Program-made: the position numbers and the translations under genes
Part shown: in pieces, positions 47,157 through 56,573 of the stretch
Layout of the letters: every line of letters begins with the position of its first letter
Position numbering within the stretch: position 1 is the stretch's first letter
Notes under the pieces: model-generated
Seen by the model: the letters and a program-made list of their open reading frames with translations, nothing else
Told to the model about the DNA's origin: nothing
Database searches by the model: none
NCBI GenBank assembly: GCA_017983495.1
Contig: JAGOBH010000001.1
Coordinates: 434,001-498,000, forward strand
DNA: 64,000 nucleotides
DNA from: Pyrinomonadaceae bacterium
Lineage (GTDB): Bacteria > Acidobacteriota > Blastocatellia > Pyrinomonadales > Pyrinomonadaceae
Direction: 5' to 3'

Positions 47157-50100
47157 ATGAAAAAGGAAATTTCACGACGCGAGTTTATGGCGAGAATATC
47201 GGCAGCCGGATTTGGTGCATTGGTCGCGTCAACCACCAACGCCTGGGGCCTGGAGGCAATCACCAATCCCCTCGCGGCCTACCCGAACCGCGATTGGGAA
47301 AAGGTCTATCGCGACTTGTGGGCATACGACTCGCGTTACACATTTACGTGCGCACCGAACGACACGCATAATTGCCTGCTAAATGCCCATGTCCGGCAGG
47401 GCGTCATTACCCGCATCGGTCCGACGATGAAGTATGGCGAAGCTGTTGATCTGCTCGGCAACGGAAGTTCACATCGCTGGGACCCGCGTGTTTGCCAAAA
47501 GGGTCTTGCTCTGACGCGTCGATTTTATGGCGACCGGCGTGTCAACGGAACGATGGTTCGGGCCGGATACAAGAAATGGTACGACGACGGTTTTCCTCGT
47601 GGAAAAGACGGTCGGCCGGATGAGAGCTACTTTAACAGGGCCCGCGATGAATGGATACGGATGACGCATGATGAAGCCGCCGTGATTGTCGCCGCAGCTC
47701 TAAAGAATATTACTGAGACATACACCGGCGACGAGGGCAAGCGAAAGCTCAAAGAACAGCACTACGACGAAGCGACAATCGAAGCCACGCAGGGCGTGGG
47801 CACGCAGGTGATGAAATTCCGCGGCGGAATGCCGCTCCTTGGGATGACCCGTGTGTTTGGAATGTACCGGATGGCAAACTCGATCGCATTGCTCGACTCG
47901 CACATTCGCGGCGTTGGCCCCGACCAGGCGATGGGGCCGAAGGGTTTCGATAACTACTCATGGCATACCGACCTGCCACCCGGACATCCGATGGTCACTG
48001 GCCAACAAACCGTCGAATTCGACCTAAATGCCGTCGAACACGCGAAAACAGTCGTCGTTTGGGGAATGAACTGGATCACGACAAAGATGCCCGATGCCCA
48101 CTGGTTGACCGAGGCTCGAATGAAGGGCACTCGGGTCATAGTGATCGCATGTGAATACTCGGCGACCGCTACCAAGGCGGACGACGTCTTGGTCGTCAGG
48201 CCGGGGACAACACCTGCACTCGCACTCGGTTTTGCCAACGTGATCCTTCAGGAGAATCTTTACGACAAGGAATATGTCCGGCAATGGACAGACATGCCGA
48301 TACTAGTTCGGATGGATTCGCTTAAATATTTGAAAGCTGCCGAGGTTTTCGGCGGCGATCCGGCGGTTCTCAGACAGACATATATAGTAAAGGAGGGCGA
48401 AAAGGAACCTCCGCCGATCCAGCAGACCACTCAAAATGTCGTTCCCGAGAAACTGAGGGCCGAATGGGGCGATTACGTCTGGTGGGACACCAAAACAAAT
48501 TCGCCGAAACCGCTGACCCGTGACGAGGTTGGTAAATACTCAAAAGTTGGCGAAGCTCTGCTCGAAGGCTCGATCGAAGTAACGCTGGCAGACGGCAGCA
48601 AGGTGAAATGCCGTCCGGTCTTTGATCTCGTCAAGGAATATACGGCACATTTCACTCCGCAGACGGTCGAGGAACTGACCTGGGCACCGGCCGGCGCCGT
48701 TCAGACGCTGGCTCGTCATTTTGCAAAAGACTTCGGCACCACGCTCTTTGCATTGGGAATGGGTCCGAACCAGTTCTTTAACAGCGACAACAAGGACAGG
48801 GATGTATTTTTGCTCGCGGCTCTGACCGGAAATGTAGGGAAAATGGGAGGGAACGTCGGGTCATACGCCGGCAATTACCGTACTGCGCTATTTAATGGAG
48901 CTCCGCAATATATCAACGAAAATCCGTTCGATATCGAGCTTGACGAGACAAAGCCGGCTCGTCCAAAACAGTACTGGAAGGCCGAATCCGCACACTATTA
49001 CAATCACGAGGACCATCCACTTCGCGTCGGCAACAGGCTGTTGACCGGTAAGACACACATGCCGTGTCCGACCAAATCGCTATGGTTCGCCAACGCCAAT
49101 TCGATACTCGGTAACGTCAAATGGCATTACAACATGGTCGTAAATGCCATACCGAAGATCGAGTTGATCTGTGTTAACGAATGGTGGTGGTCCACATCCT
49201 GCGAATACGCCGACGTGGTTTTCGGCGTTGATTCATGGGCGGAACTTAAGCACCCGGATATGACCGCGTCGGTCACAAATCCGTTCCTACTGGTATTTCC
49301 AAAAACACCGATCCCGAGAATTTTCAACACGATGGGCGATATCGAGGTTTACGCACTCGTCGCGTCGAAACTCGCCGACCTGACCGGAGACCAGCGGTTT
49401 AACGACTATTGGAAATTTGTCCGCGAGGACCGAACTGATGTGTATCTGCAACGAATCCTCGACCATTCGACCAATACCAAAGGTTATTCGTTCAAGGACC
49501 TTCATGAAAAAGCGATAAACGGTGTTCCGGCAATAATGAACAGCCGGACGACGCCCAAAAATGTCGGATCCGACCAGATAATAGATTCGTCGCCGTGGTT
49601 TACAAAAAGCGGCCGGCTCGAATCATATCGGGAAGAAGATGAATTCATCGAAGCCGGCGAAAATCTGCCAGTGCATCGCGAACCCGTAGATTCGACATTC
49701 TACGAGCCGAACATCATCATTTCGCCACCGCATGAAGCGATGCGTCCGAAAGGGCCTGAGGATTACGGCGTCAAACGCGACGACCTGTCGAGTGAGATCC
49801 GCTGCGGCCGCAACGTCGTTTATACCTGGGAAGAAGCCAAAAAGACCGCTCATCCGCTTATCAAAGACGACTATAAATTCATATTCCATACGCCAAAATT
49901 CCGTCACGGATCGCACACAACTCCGATCGACACGGATATGAACGCGATGCTATTCGGTCCGTTCGGAGACATATATCGACACGACAAACGATCACCGTTC
50001 GTGACCGAAGGCTATGTCGATATCAATCCGACAGATGCACAGGAACTAGGCGTTGCCGACGGTGACTACGTTTGGATCGACGCCGATCCTGAGGATCGGC

Positions 50101-50594
50101 CGTTCCGCGGCTGGCAGAAGGATAAGAAGAATTACGACCTTGCCCGACTACTATGCCGAGCAAGATATTATCCGGGCACGCCGCGGGGCGTGACGCGTAT
50201 GTGGTTCAACATGTACGGAGCGACACCCGGGTCACAGCAGGGACAAAAGGAACGCAAAGACGGATTGGCAAAGAACCCGCGAACGAATTACCAGGCGATG
50301 TTTCGTTCGGGCTCACATCAATCGGCGACGCGGGGCTGGCTGAAACCGACGTGGATGACCGATTCACTTGTTAGAAAGGGAATGTTCGGCCAAGCGATCG
50401 GGAAGGGCTTTGCTGCCGATATTCACTGCCCGACCGGAGCTCCGCGCGAATCATTCGTGAAGATAACGAAAGCTGAGGCTGGTGGAATTGGAGAAGAGCC
50501 GTTATGGCGGCCTGTCAAACTCGGTATTCGCCCGAGAACCGAATCGGACGCAATGAAGAGATATCTGGCCGGTGAATTTATCGGTAAGAAATAG
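47157..50594 (+). CDS. NarG/NxrA-type molybdopterin oxidoreductase, Tat-exported
   Basis: An 1145-residue catalytic subunit of the type II DMSO-reductase family. N-terminal Tat signal [20 protein letters not shown] predicts a periplasmic enzyme. The Fe-S cluster near the Mo site has ligands C65, D69, C73 and C113 (CAPNDTHNC), where cytoplasmic NarG has H-x3-C-x3-C. Candidate Mo ligand D272 in [12 protein letters not shown] corresponds to the NarG YDW-x2-DLPP aspartate. The CxxNDTHxC form recalls NxrA of Nitrospira and anammox bacteria (from memory). Substrate could be nitrate, nitrite or another oxyanion; the NO-related neighbours favour nitrate/nitrite. GAGGAA RBS. Confidence 0.88.
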   Translation: MKKEISRREFMARISAAGFGALVASTTNAWGLEAITNPLAAYPNRDWEKVYRDLWAYDSRYTFTCAPNDTHNCLLNAHVRQGVITRIGPTMKYGEAVDLLGNGSSHRWDPRVCQKGLALTRRFYGDRRVNGTMVRAGYKKWYDDGFPRGKDGRPDESYFNRARDEWIRMTHDEAAVIVAAALKNITETYTGDEGKRKLKEQHYDEATIEATQGVGTQVMKFRGGMPLLGMTRVFGMYRMANSIALLDSHIRGVGPDQAMGPKGFDNYSWHTDLPPGHPMVTGQQTVEFDLNAVEHAKTVVVWGMNWITTKMPDAHWLTEARMKGTRVIVIACEYSATATKADDVLVVRPGTTPALALGFANVILQENLYDKEYVRQWTDMPILVRMDSLKYLKAAEVFGGDPAVLRQTYIVKEGEKEPPPIQQTTQNVVPEKLRAEWGDYVWWDTKTNSPKPLTRDEVGKYSKVGEALLEGSIEVTLADGSKVKCRPVFDLVKEYTAHFTPQTVEELTWAPAGAVQTLARHFAKDFGTTLFALGMGPNQFFNSDNKDRDVFLLAALTGNVGKMGGNVGSYAGNYRTALFNGAPQYINENPFDIELDETKPARPKQYWKAESAHYYNHEDHPLRVGNRLLTGKTHMPCPTKSLWFANANSILGNVKWHYNMVVNAIPKIELICVNEWWWSTSCEYADVVFGVDSWAELKHPDMTASVTNPFLLVFPKTPIPRIFNTMGDIEVYALVASKLADLTGDQRFNDYWKFVREDRTDVYLQRILDHSTNTKGYSFKDLHEKAINGVPAIMNSRTTPKNVGSDQIIDSSPWFTKSGRLESYREEDEFIEAGENLPVHREPVDSTFYEPNIIISPPHEAMRPKGPEDYGVKRDDLSSEIRCGRNVVYTWEEAKKTAHPLIKDDYKFIFHTPKFRHGSHTTPIDTDMNAMLFGPFGDIYRHDKRSPFVTEGYVDINPTDAQELGVADGDYVWIDADPEDRPFRGWQKDKKNYDLARLLCRARYYPGTPRGVTRMWFNMYGATPGSQQGQKERKDGLAKNPRTNYQAMFRSGSHQSATRGWLKPTWMTDSLVRKGMFGQAIGKGFAADIHCPTGAPRESFVKITKAEAGGIGEEPLWRPVKLGIRPRTESDAMKRYLAGEFIGKK

Positions 50595-50602
50595 AAATTG
50601 AA

Positions 50603-51049
50603 ATGGACGCCACCAAGCTGCATTTACTATTCAACTATCTTCCGCTCATCGGAACCGCAATCGGACCGATCGTCCTTATCTACGGTGCGAGGAAATTTAA
50701 CGTCAAAGCACAAATGACCGGCTTTGGGATTCTTGTTTTGACGGCGATCGCGACTCTGGTCGTTTTTGGGACCGGTGAAGCTGCCGGAAAGGGCACGGAT
50801 CTGCTGGTCGGGCAGGTCTGGACAAATATTCAGGAGCATAGGCGATCGGCTTTGCCGGCGTTCGCCGCGGTCGAAGCAACTGGGATCTTCGCACTTTTCG
50901 GAGCGATCAATTCAATGCGAAAAAAGGCAGTGACGATGTGGCTTGTGGTCATAATTTTAGTGCTCTCGCTTGCGTCGATCGGTTTTACGGCACGAACAGC
51001 TTATCTTGGCCGATCAATTCATCAGGTGGAAGCCCAAATAGCGAAGTAG
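50603..51049 (+). CDS. Small four-helix membrane protein between the NarG- and NarH-type genes
   Basis: A 148-residue protein with four hydrophobic segments. It resembles DUF2231-type membrane proteins (LHLLFNYLPLIGTAIGPIVL, EHRRSALPAFAAVE). The histidines in KLHLLF and EHRRSALP are candidates for heme or quinone contact, but this is inference. Its insertion between catalytic and Fe-S subunit genes suggests a dedicated membrane partner. Confidence 0.65.
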   Translation: MDATKLHLLFNYLPLIGTAIGPIVLIYGARKFNVKAQMTGFGILVLTAIATLVVFGTGEAAGKGTDLLVGQVWTNIQEHRRSALPAFAAVEATGIFALFGAINSMRKKAVTMWLVVIILVLSLASIGFTARTAYLGRSIHQVEAQIAK

Positions 51050-51118
51050 GAAATTGAGTTTTCGAATTAACAAAGAAATGAGGTCATCAATAATTCAACG
51101 ACACGGAGAAAAAAACAT

Positions 51119-52261
51119 ATGGCACGCGTAAATAATTGGCAGCTTGGGCGGGAAATGTCCTACTGGTATCCGGAAAGCCGTCCGCAAAAGCAATTTGCCG
51201 CGGTTTTCGATACGAACAAATGTATCGCGTGTCAGACATGCACGCTGGCGTGTAAAACGACTTGGACCTCCGGCAAGGGCCAGGAATATATGCTCTGGAA
51301 CAACGTCGAGAGTAAGCCTTACGGATCATATCCACTCGCATGGGATCTCAATCTTCTTAGTCTTCTCGACGGCCAGAATTGGGGCGAAGAGAATGGCCAA
51401 TCGGTCTATAAGGGCAGCACGATTTTTGAATCGGCTCCGGCCGGCGAGCGGGTGCTCGGTTGGCGGCCCGAAGACGAAGACTATGCGTACCCGAACGTGG
51501 GCGAAGACGATTGTGCCGGCGGTATCGAGCGGGGTGCCAGTATCGAAATTCCGCATCAGATGGCTTGGTTCTATTACCTCGCACGTATCTGCAATCACTG
51601 CACTTATCCGGGATGCCTGGCATCGTGTCCGCGTGGGTCGATCTACAAACGGCCTGAGGACGGGATCGTTCTGGTCGATCAGGAACGATGCCGCGGCTAT
51701 CAGGAATGTGTTCGGGGATGTCCTTATAAGAAAGTATTTTTCAACACGATGACATCGACATCCGAAAAGTGCATCGCCTGTTACCCTAAGATCGAGCAGG
51801 GCCTGTCGCCACAGTGTTTTGCCAACTGCATTGGCAAGATCCGCGTAGCGGGATTTATCAATACGCCCGACAAGGCCCAGGCTGATAATCCAATCGATTA
51901 TCTTGTCCATATCAAAAAAGTAGCTTTGCCGCTCTTCCCGCAGTTTGGACTCGAGCCAAATGTCTATTACATTCCGCCGATCCATGTTCCGACCGCGTTC
52001 ACCAAACAGATGTTCGGCCCTGGTGTCGATAAGGCAGTCGAGGTTTACCGTAATGCTCCGAACGATCCGGACCTGACGAGTCTTTTGGGACTGTTCGGTT
52101 CTACGGAAGCGATCATGCGTAAGTGGAAACGCGTAGGCGACAAGGCGATCGGCATGGACGAAAACGGTAAGGAACTCGTCAATGTGCCCTTCAAAGAACC
52201 CGTTAACGTTCGCCCGGCATTCGACAAGCTCTATCAGATCACGCGGACAAATTGTCCGTGA
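51119..52261 (+). CDS. NarH/NxrB-type Fe-S electron-transfer subunit
   Basis: A 380-residue protein with four Fe-S clusters in NarH order: [12 protein letters not shown] (C35, C38, C41, C45), [24 protein letters not shown] (the tryptophan of NarH is tyrosine here) and [20 protein letters not shown]. No Tat signal, so export presumably hitchhikes with the catalytic subunit, as in related enzymes. GGAGA RBS. It should link the molybdenum centre to the heme-b lipoprotein encoded next. Confidence 0.93.
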   Translation: MARVNNWQLGREMSYWYPESRPQKQFAAVFDTNKCIACQTCTLACKTTWTSGKGQEYMLWNNVESKPYGSYPLAWDLNLLSLLDGQNWGEENGQSVYKGSTIFESAPAGERVLGWRPEDEDYAYPNVGEDDCAGGIERGASIEIPHQMAWFYYLARICNHCTYPGCLASCPRGSIYKRPEDGIVLVDQERCRGYQECVRGCPYKKVFFNTMTSTSEKCIACYPKIEQGLSPQCFANCIGKIRVAGFINTPDKAQADNPIDYLVHIKKVALPLFPQFGLEPNVYYIPPIHVPTAFTKQMFGPGVDKAVEVYRNAPNDPDLTSLLGLFGSTEAIMRKWKRVGDKAIGMDENGKELVNVPFKEPVNVRPAFDKLYQITRTNCP

Positions 52262-52272
52262 GGAGGTTTAAT

Positions 52273-53115
52273 ATGCGATTGATAATATCGCTTTTGCTCA
52301 TTGTTCTTATTTTCGCCGCCGCATGCAAAAAGGCTCAGGTCGCGACGCCAGAGGTCAATGTCGCCCAGGTGAAAGAGCTAACGCTGGACCCTAACGGCCC
52401 CGTCTGGGACGCCGTTTCGCTTCACGTATCGAAATTGATCCTACAGGATCTGGTCGATCCGCGTTTGATGGAACCGTCGACGCTGGAGGTACAGGTCAAG
52501 GCAATAACGAACGGCACTGAGATCGCGTTTCGGCTCGAATGGCTCGACGAAAGCCAGAGCGACATGCCAGGGCCAAAGCATTTTATGGACGGATGTGCGG
52601 TGCAATTACCCGCCAAGATCGACCCGAATGTGCCTGCACCGCAAATGGGCGAGGCAGGAAAGAATGTAGAGATATCATTCTGGCGCGCGGACTGGCAAGC
52701 GATCGTCGAGGGGCGGGCAGACAATATCAACGCGATATATCCGAACGCCTCGATCGACCATTACCCGTCCGAGGCAAAGCCCCTCGAAGGCAACCCCCAG
52801 GCTCAGAACGAAGCAGCATTGCGTTACGCCCCGGCCCGGGCACTGGGCAATCGCCGAGCGGGCCCGCGGGAGCAACCGGTCGAGGATCTGATCGCCGAAG
52901 GCCCGAGCACTCTATCGCCCGCGGCGAACGCGGTCTCGAAAGGAAAAGGCGTCAAAACCAAAACCGGATGGGCGGTGGTAATATCGCGGCCGATGCCCTC
53001 AGGATTTGCGCCGGCTACGCCTTCGCAAATCGCATTTGCCGTCTGGGAAGGCTCGCACATCGAAGTCGGAGCAAGAAAGATGCGAACCGGTTGGGTGCCG
53101 TTGATCCTCAAATGA
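52273..53115 (+). CDS. Ethylbenzene-dehydrogenase-gamma-like heme b lipoprotein
   Basis: About 280 residues. Lipoprotein signal with lipobox (IISLLLIVLIFAAAC), then an EBDH-gamma/DMSOR-type heme-binding fold: LTLDPNGPVWDAVSL, a methionine-rich IAFRLEWLDESQSDM, and the closing FAVWEGSHIEVGARKMRTGW, where M and K ligands of heme b are expected in the family. A lipid anchor puts it outside the cytoplasmic membrane, consistent with a periplasmic enzyme. RBS AGGAGG before ATG 52273 decided the start. Confidence 0.85.
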   Translation: MRLIISLLLIVLIFAAACKKAQVATPEVNVAQVKELTLDPNGPVWDAVSLHVSKLILQDLVDPRLMEPSTLEVQVKAITNGTEIAFRLEWLDESQSDMPGPKHFMDGCAVQLPAKIDPNVPAPQMGEAGKNVEISFWRADWQAIVEGRADNINAIYPNASIDHYPSEAKPLEGNPQAQNEAALRYAPARALGNRRAGPREQPVEDLIAEGPSTLSPAANAVSKGKGVKTKTGWAVVISRPMPSGFAPATPSQIAFAVWEGSHIEVGARKMRTGWVPLILK

Positions 53116-53130
53116 TCGCAGGAGTACACA

Positions 53131-53604
53131 ATGGCGTCTATAAGCAGTCTGATGAAGGTTCACAAGGTGATCGATGATCTGTTCTTCGGGCACCAGAGGG
53201 CATTGCTCCATTTCGATTTCGAAAAGGCTCTCCGTCTGTTGGCGGCCTATGAATCGACGCTGTTGAGCCATATGAAGGACGAAGAAGACATCCTGCTCCC
53301 GGTTTACGAAGAGCGTGGAGAATTTCCCGATTCGGGAGCCCCAAAACTCTATTTTGACGATCATGCAAAGATGCGGTCCCATGTCGATCTATTTAGAGAA
53401 ACAACGTCACAGATCGCGGCGGGACCAGACATTGAAAAAACACTATTGCAGCTTCTGGACCGCGAAGCATTCTATTTGAGGCTATGCACCCATCATGACC
53501 GTCGGGAAGCGGATTATCTTTACCCGATACTTGATGCGATCCTGTCTGAATCTGAAAAGTCCGAACTGCTCGGCCGTGTCGCTCTTCGCGGAGAAATAAG
53601 ATAA
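53131..53604 (+). CDS. Hemerythrin-domain protein
   Basis: A 157-residue HHE-cation-binding protein: LMKVHKVIDDLFFGHQR, LLSHMKDEEDILLPVYEE, FDDHAKMRSHVDLF and CTHHDRREADYLYP supply the repeated H and E ligands of a di-iron centre. Likely senses, carries or detoxifies O2 or NO. It sits inside the molybdoenzyme operon, 15 bases after the lipoprotein gene, with an AGGAG RBS. Confidence 0.85.
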   Translation: MASISSLMKVHKVIDDLFFGHQRALLHFDFEKALRLLAAYESTLLSHMKDEEDILLPVYEERGEFPDSGAPKLYFDDHAKMRSHVDLFRETTSQIAAGPDIEKTLLQLLDREAFYLRLCTHHDRREADYLYPILDAILSESEKSELLGRVALRGEIR

Positions 53605-53608
53605 CCCG

Positions 53609-54262
53609 GTGAAAAATATGAAAACCCAGAGATCAGAGAACTTAAATTTGTTGCAAGATGCGGCCGAATGGCGTCTGATCAGTCTGCTCTTTGATTGTCC
53701 AAATCAGGAACGGCTCGAACAAATAGACTCGCTCAGCCAGACAGTTACAGATAAGAAACTAAAACGAGCAGCAAAGTTCGCCAGTAAGGAAGCGTCTGAA
53801 GGGCTATTCCACTCGATATTCGGCCCCGGCGGCCCGGCTCCTGGTCGCGAGGTCAGTTATCGCGGTTGGGTGCAGCCCGGATATTTGTTATCCGAATTGT
53901 CGAGTTTCTACGACGCCTTTGCATACAAACCAAAAACCGACGAGGTCCCGGATCACGTCGCCGTCGAAACCGGATTCATAGCCTATCTGAGGCTGAAGGA
54001 GGCATTTGCATCTGAATGCTTGGACACCGAAAGTGCCGCGATCACGGCAGATGCGTCAAAGACGTTTATCGACGAACATCTATCAAAATACGCCGAACAG
54101 ATGTCCAAAATTCTCTCAAATTCAGGGATCGAATACCTGTCGCTTGCCGGTGCGGCGCTTTTCAAACGAGTTGGAAAAGACAAGGACAAAACAAAACAGC
54201 GATTTCTGCCGGTTCTTGAAGATGACGGGGTCGAAGATGAGATCGTTTGCGGCATCACGTAA
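53609..54262 (+). CDS. TorD/NarJ-type molybdoenzyme chaperone
   Basis: A 217-residue helical chaperone: EWRLISLLFDCPNQERLEQI at the start and the TorD-family core YRGWVQPGYLLSELSSFYDA then VPDHVAVETGFIAYLRLKEA. It should hold the NarG-type apoenzyme until cofactor insertion and Tat export. GTG 53609 or ATG 53618 may be the start. Last gene of the forward operon. Confidence 0.85.
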   Translation: MKNMKTQRSENLNLLQDAAEWRLISLLFDCPNQERLEQIDSLSQTVTDKKLKRAAKFASKEASEGLFHSIFGPGGPAPGREVSYRGWVQPGYLLSELSSFYDAFAYKPKTDEVPDHVAVETGFIAYLRLKEAFASECLDTESAAITADASKTFIDEHLSKYAEQMSKILSNSGIEYLSLAGAALFKRVGKDKDKTKQRFLPVLEDDGVEDEIVCGIT

Positions 54263-54380
54263 AAGTCAGTTCAAAGAGACTATAGGCTCATCACATTGGA
54301 CATCGCAGCGAGCGATGAGTCGGACGATCAGGTCTCGCTATCAAACGCCTGCCGCTTCCGCGATAAGCAGATCGACTAGA

Positions 54381-54439
54381 AAACCCCAAATTTCACTTTT
54401 TTGCGGCGTTGCGGCCGAAGGTGATGAATCTTGGGGTTT
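54381..54439. terminator. Hairpin between convergent operons
   Basis: A nine-base perfect stem (AAACCCCAA at 54381-54389 and its complement at 54431-54439) around a partly paired 41-base loop. It lies in the 211-base gap between the convergent chaperone and RIC genes, so a bidirectional terminator is plausible though no long T run follows. The remainder of the gap shows nothing. Confidence 0.4.
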
Positions 54440-54473
54440 CAGGCTATTGTGGCTAAGTCTGCCGACAGACGCT

Positions 54474-55214
54474 TCAATGAACTGAGCTTGAGAACGCGTC
54501 GCTTTCCATTTTAATCGCTCGCGGAAAGAGCACGTTGTTCTCAAGATGAATATGTTGGTGAATGTCCCGCTCAAACTCACCCAGACGATGATAAAGTGCC
54601 GTAAAGCTCGGACATGCCTCGGGCGGCAATGCGTAATCATTTGTGATCGCACGCATTTTCACCAAGATCTCGCCCACCGCTTCGTGCTCCATATTCATCA
54701 TGCTAATTGGATGCTGCACGGTTCCGAATGGAGGAAATGCCGCAGTAAAATTGTGCAGAAAGCTATACTCAAGCTTCTGAATATAGGGAAACAGCACCAT
54801 TTCCTCTTTGACCATATGCGGTTCGAGGTCGTCACAGATCTCCTGGAAAAGCTCTTTCAGCTCAAGCAAATATGGATTGTGATCGCCATGGCGGCTCGCC
54901 ACCTTTGCCATAAGGGGCGTTAACTGTTCCATCTCGGACCTTGTGTAAACATGATGTTTATCTAGGATATGATCGATCAGGTCGCTTAGTCCCATTTCGG
55001 CATATTCACTTCGCTCCGAACCGGCTGATTGGTCTAAAACGCTGTCGATGCGTGTCAAAACGGAATCGGGGCTCGCTCCGACATTATGGCAAGCTTCGTC
55101 AAACGGCGTATTCCCATGACAGCAATAATCGATCTTAAACTCCTCGAAAACGCGGGTCGTGACCGGCATCTCAAGCGCTATTTCACGTACTGTTTTCCCT
55201 TGAACATTGATCAT
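54474..55214 (-). CDS. Iron-sulfur cluster repair di-iron protein (RIC/ScdA/YtfE)
   Basis: A 246-residue protein. N-terminal DUF542 domain with FEEFKIDYCCHG (cysteine pair), then a hemerythrin-like domain with histidines in HILDKHHVYTR, VASRHGDHNPYLL, EPHMVKEEMVLFPYI, NMEHEAVG and DIHQHIHLENNVLFPRA. Repairs Fe-S clusters damaged by NO or oxidants. Good GGAGGAA RBS. Probably co-transcribed with the DUF7009 gene upstream under the operator at 55757-55770. Confidence 0.92.
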   Translation of the reverse strand: MINVQGKTVREIALEMPVTTRVFEEFKIDYCCHGNTPFDEACHNVGASPDSVLTRIDSVLDQSAGSERSEYAEMGLSDLIDHILDKHHVYTRSEMEQLTPLMAKVASRHGDHNPYLLELKELFQEICDDLEPHMVKEEMVLFPYIQKLEYSFLHNFTAAFPPFGTVQHPISMMNMEHEAVGEILVKMRAITNDYALPPEACPSFTALYHRLGEFERDIHQHIHLENNVLFPRAIKMESDAFSSSVH

Positions 55215-55311
55215 CTATAAATTCCTCCAAATAAGTACTTCGATCAAATCATCGCGTACTCCCGGAGGAAAAAATATGATTTCGGTCATGTTGCCCGCCG
55301 AATTGCGGAAA

Positions 55312-55695
55312 TTAGCAGGCGTTGTCGCCCATGGGATGTGGATAGCGGTCAGATTGGTCGTCGTCGTTATGGGCGTTAAGGCAGACAAAATCCTTTTCGA
55401 TAAGGAATTTCAGCTCGGTTCGGGCGTCGATAGTCTGACGACCCTCAATACTCACATCTTCGCTCGCGGCCCACAGATCAATGATCGGACTTGGAACAGA
55501 TACCGTTATTCGCCCACTCGCGAAGGTGCCCGAAAAATGATCGCTCGTTGATCTTTCGAGCGTGTAATAAAAATTGTTCTCGTCGTCAGGGCCGAAATTC
55601 ACAGTCTCTTCGATACGTCCGCTTTGTTCTAGGTCCGCCACTTCAGACCTGCCCAAACGAAATCTCAATGTGTTGCCTTTGATCCTGATTTTCAT
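55312..55695 (-). CDS. DUF7009 family protein
   Basis: A 127-residue protein: MKIRIKGNTLRFRLGRSEVA start, VSVPSPIIDLWAASEDVSI in the middle and FLIEKDFVCLNAHNDDDQSD near the end, the pattern I associate with DUF7009. Function unknown; often found near respiratory or NO-stress genes in my recollection. Ends with a single cysteine (MGDNAC). Upstream of RIC on the same strand, 97 bases apart. Confidence 0.7.
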   Translation of the reverse strand: MKIRIKGNTLRFRLGRSEVADLEQSGRIEETVNFGPDDENNFYYTLERSTSDHFSGTFASGRITVSVPSPIIDLWAASEDVSIEGRQTIDARTELKFLIEKDFVCLNAHNDDDQSDRYPHPMGDNAC

Positions 55696-55756
55696 TATCC
55701 CAATTTCAACTGAACCTCTTTTACGAGAACCATATCACCAGGAACCACGCAAAATT

Positions 55757-55770
55757 ATGATCCAAATCAC
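55757..55770. promoter_or_regulatory. Crp/Fnr-type operator upstream of DUF7009-RIC
   Basis: ATGATCCAAATCAC, of form TGAT-N4-ATCA, 62 bases upstream of the DUF7009 start. It shares 11 of 14 positions with the operator at 41451-41464 upstream of the respiratory operon. The core matches the FNR consensus TTGAT-N4-ATCAA at 8 of 10 positions. Confidence 0.65.
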
Positions 55771-55794
55771 GTTTTGTGCAATCTTGATCTGAAC

Positions 55795-56451
55795 CTACCT
55801 CAACAATCTTTGCAGTGGCTCGGTTGATTCCAAAATGATCCGACCTCTTACAATCTGAAAACAGCCTTTGGCGGCCAATTTTCGCACTACCCGAATGGTA
55901 GTTTCCAACGAGAGTCCCGACATTTCGGCAATGTCCTGTCGACGATGGGGTATTTTCTTTACGACATCTCCGTTCATGTCGCCAACTAGACGTAAAAGCA
56001 CGTTTGCGATCCGTTGTTCTGCGGACGACGTTGCCAATATCTGGACCGTCTGAGCACGCTCGCGCAAAATACCACACATTTGCCCGGTGACCATGGACGA
56101 GAATTCAGCCGACGTTCTCATCAAATCCAGAAAATCGCTCCGGGGAATAAGCAGAACCTGACTTTCGACGATCGCGACCGCGGTAGCCGGAAACCGCTTT
56201 CCATCCATTGCGGGCGGGATCGCGAATATCTCGCCGGATCGAAATACCCCGATAATGATCTCCTTTCCCGGTTCCGGATAGCGGACCATTTTTATCTTGC
56301 CACTGAGCACAATCGGCAAAAATGTCGCATCCTCGCCCTCGAAAAACAGGTGTTCGTTTGCTCCGATGAGCTTCTTCGTTCCAGCATCAAAGAGGCTGTT
56401 TGTAAGCTCGGCGCTGAAATGGTCAGCGATATGTCTTTTAACAATATTCAA
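55795..56451 (-). CDS. Crp/Fnr-family transcription regulator
   Basis: A 218-residue regulator. N-terminal cyclic-nucleotide-like sensor fold (LFFEGEDATFLPIVLSGKIK, GEIFAIPPAMDG), a long dimerisation helix and a C-terminal HTH (IPHRRQDIAEMSGLSLETTI) with E and R in ETTIRVVRKL as in FNR recognition helices. No N-terminal FNR-type cysteine cluster, so it is more like the Dnr/NnrR or Crp branches. Start is TTG at 56451 with GGAG eight bases upstream. The obvious candidate for the TGAT-N4-(A/G)TCA sites. Confidence 0.88.
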   Translation of the reverse strand: MNIVKRHIADHFSAELTNSLFDAGTKKLIGANEHLFFEGEDATFLPIVLSGKIKMVRYPEPGKEIIIGVFRSGEIFAIPPAMDGKRFPATAVAIVESQVLLIPRSDFLDLMRTSAEFSSMVTGQMCGILRERAQTVQILATSSAEQRIANVLLRLVGDMNGDVVKKIPHRRQDIAEMSGLSLETTIRVVRKLAAKGCFQIVRGRIILESTEPLQRLLR

Positions 56452-56573
56452 AAGCGGCTCCGGTTCAAAAAGTAACAGCGGTCATAAGAACTAAATCTTT
56501 AGCGCATTATGTTGAGAATCATAAACTGATTTGGTGAAAACTGATAATCCTTAGACTTGCTTGAGGTGACAAG

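Noticed and set aside
47157..50594. Firm naming as nitrate reductase narG or nitrite oxidoreductase nxrA
   Set aside because: Sequence motifs place it in the type II family but cannot fix the substrate or direction without phylogeny or assay.
54006..54485. 159-codon plus-strand frame spanning the chaperone 3' end and the gap
   Set aside because: Out of frame with the TorD-type gene for half its length and composition is unlike a protein; judged a shadow.
55276..55551. Plus-strand frame with a good GGAGGA site and ATG, antisense to the DUF7009 gene
   Set aside because: It largely overlaps the DUF7009 gene antiparallel, and its protein has no recognisable features; the DUF7009 call is better supported.
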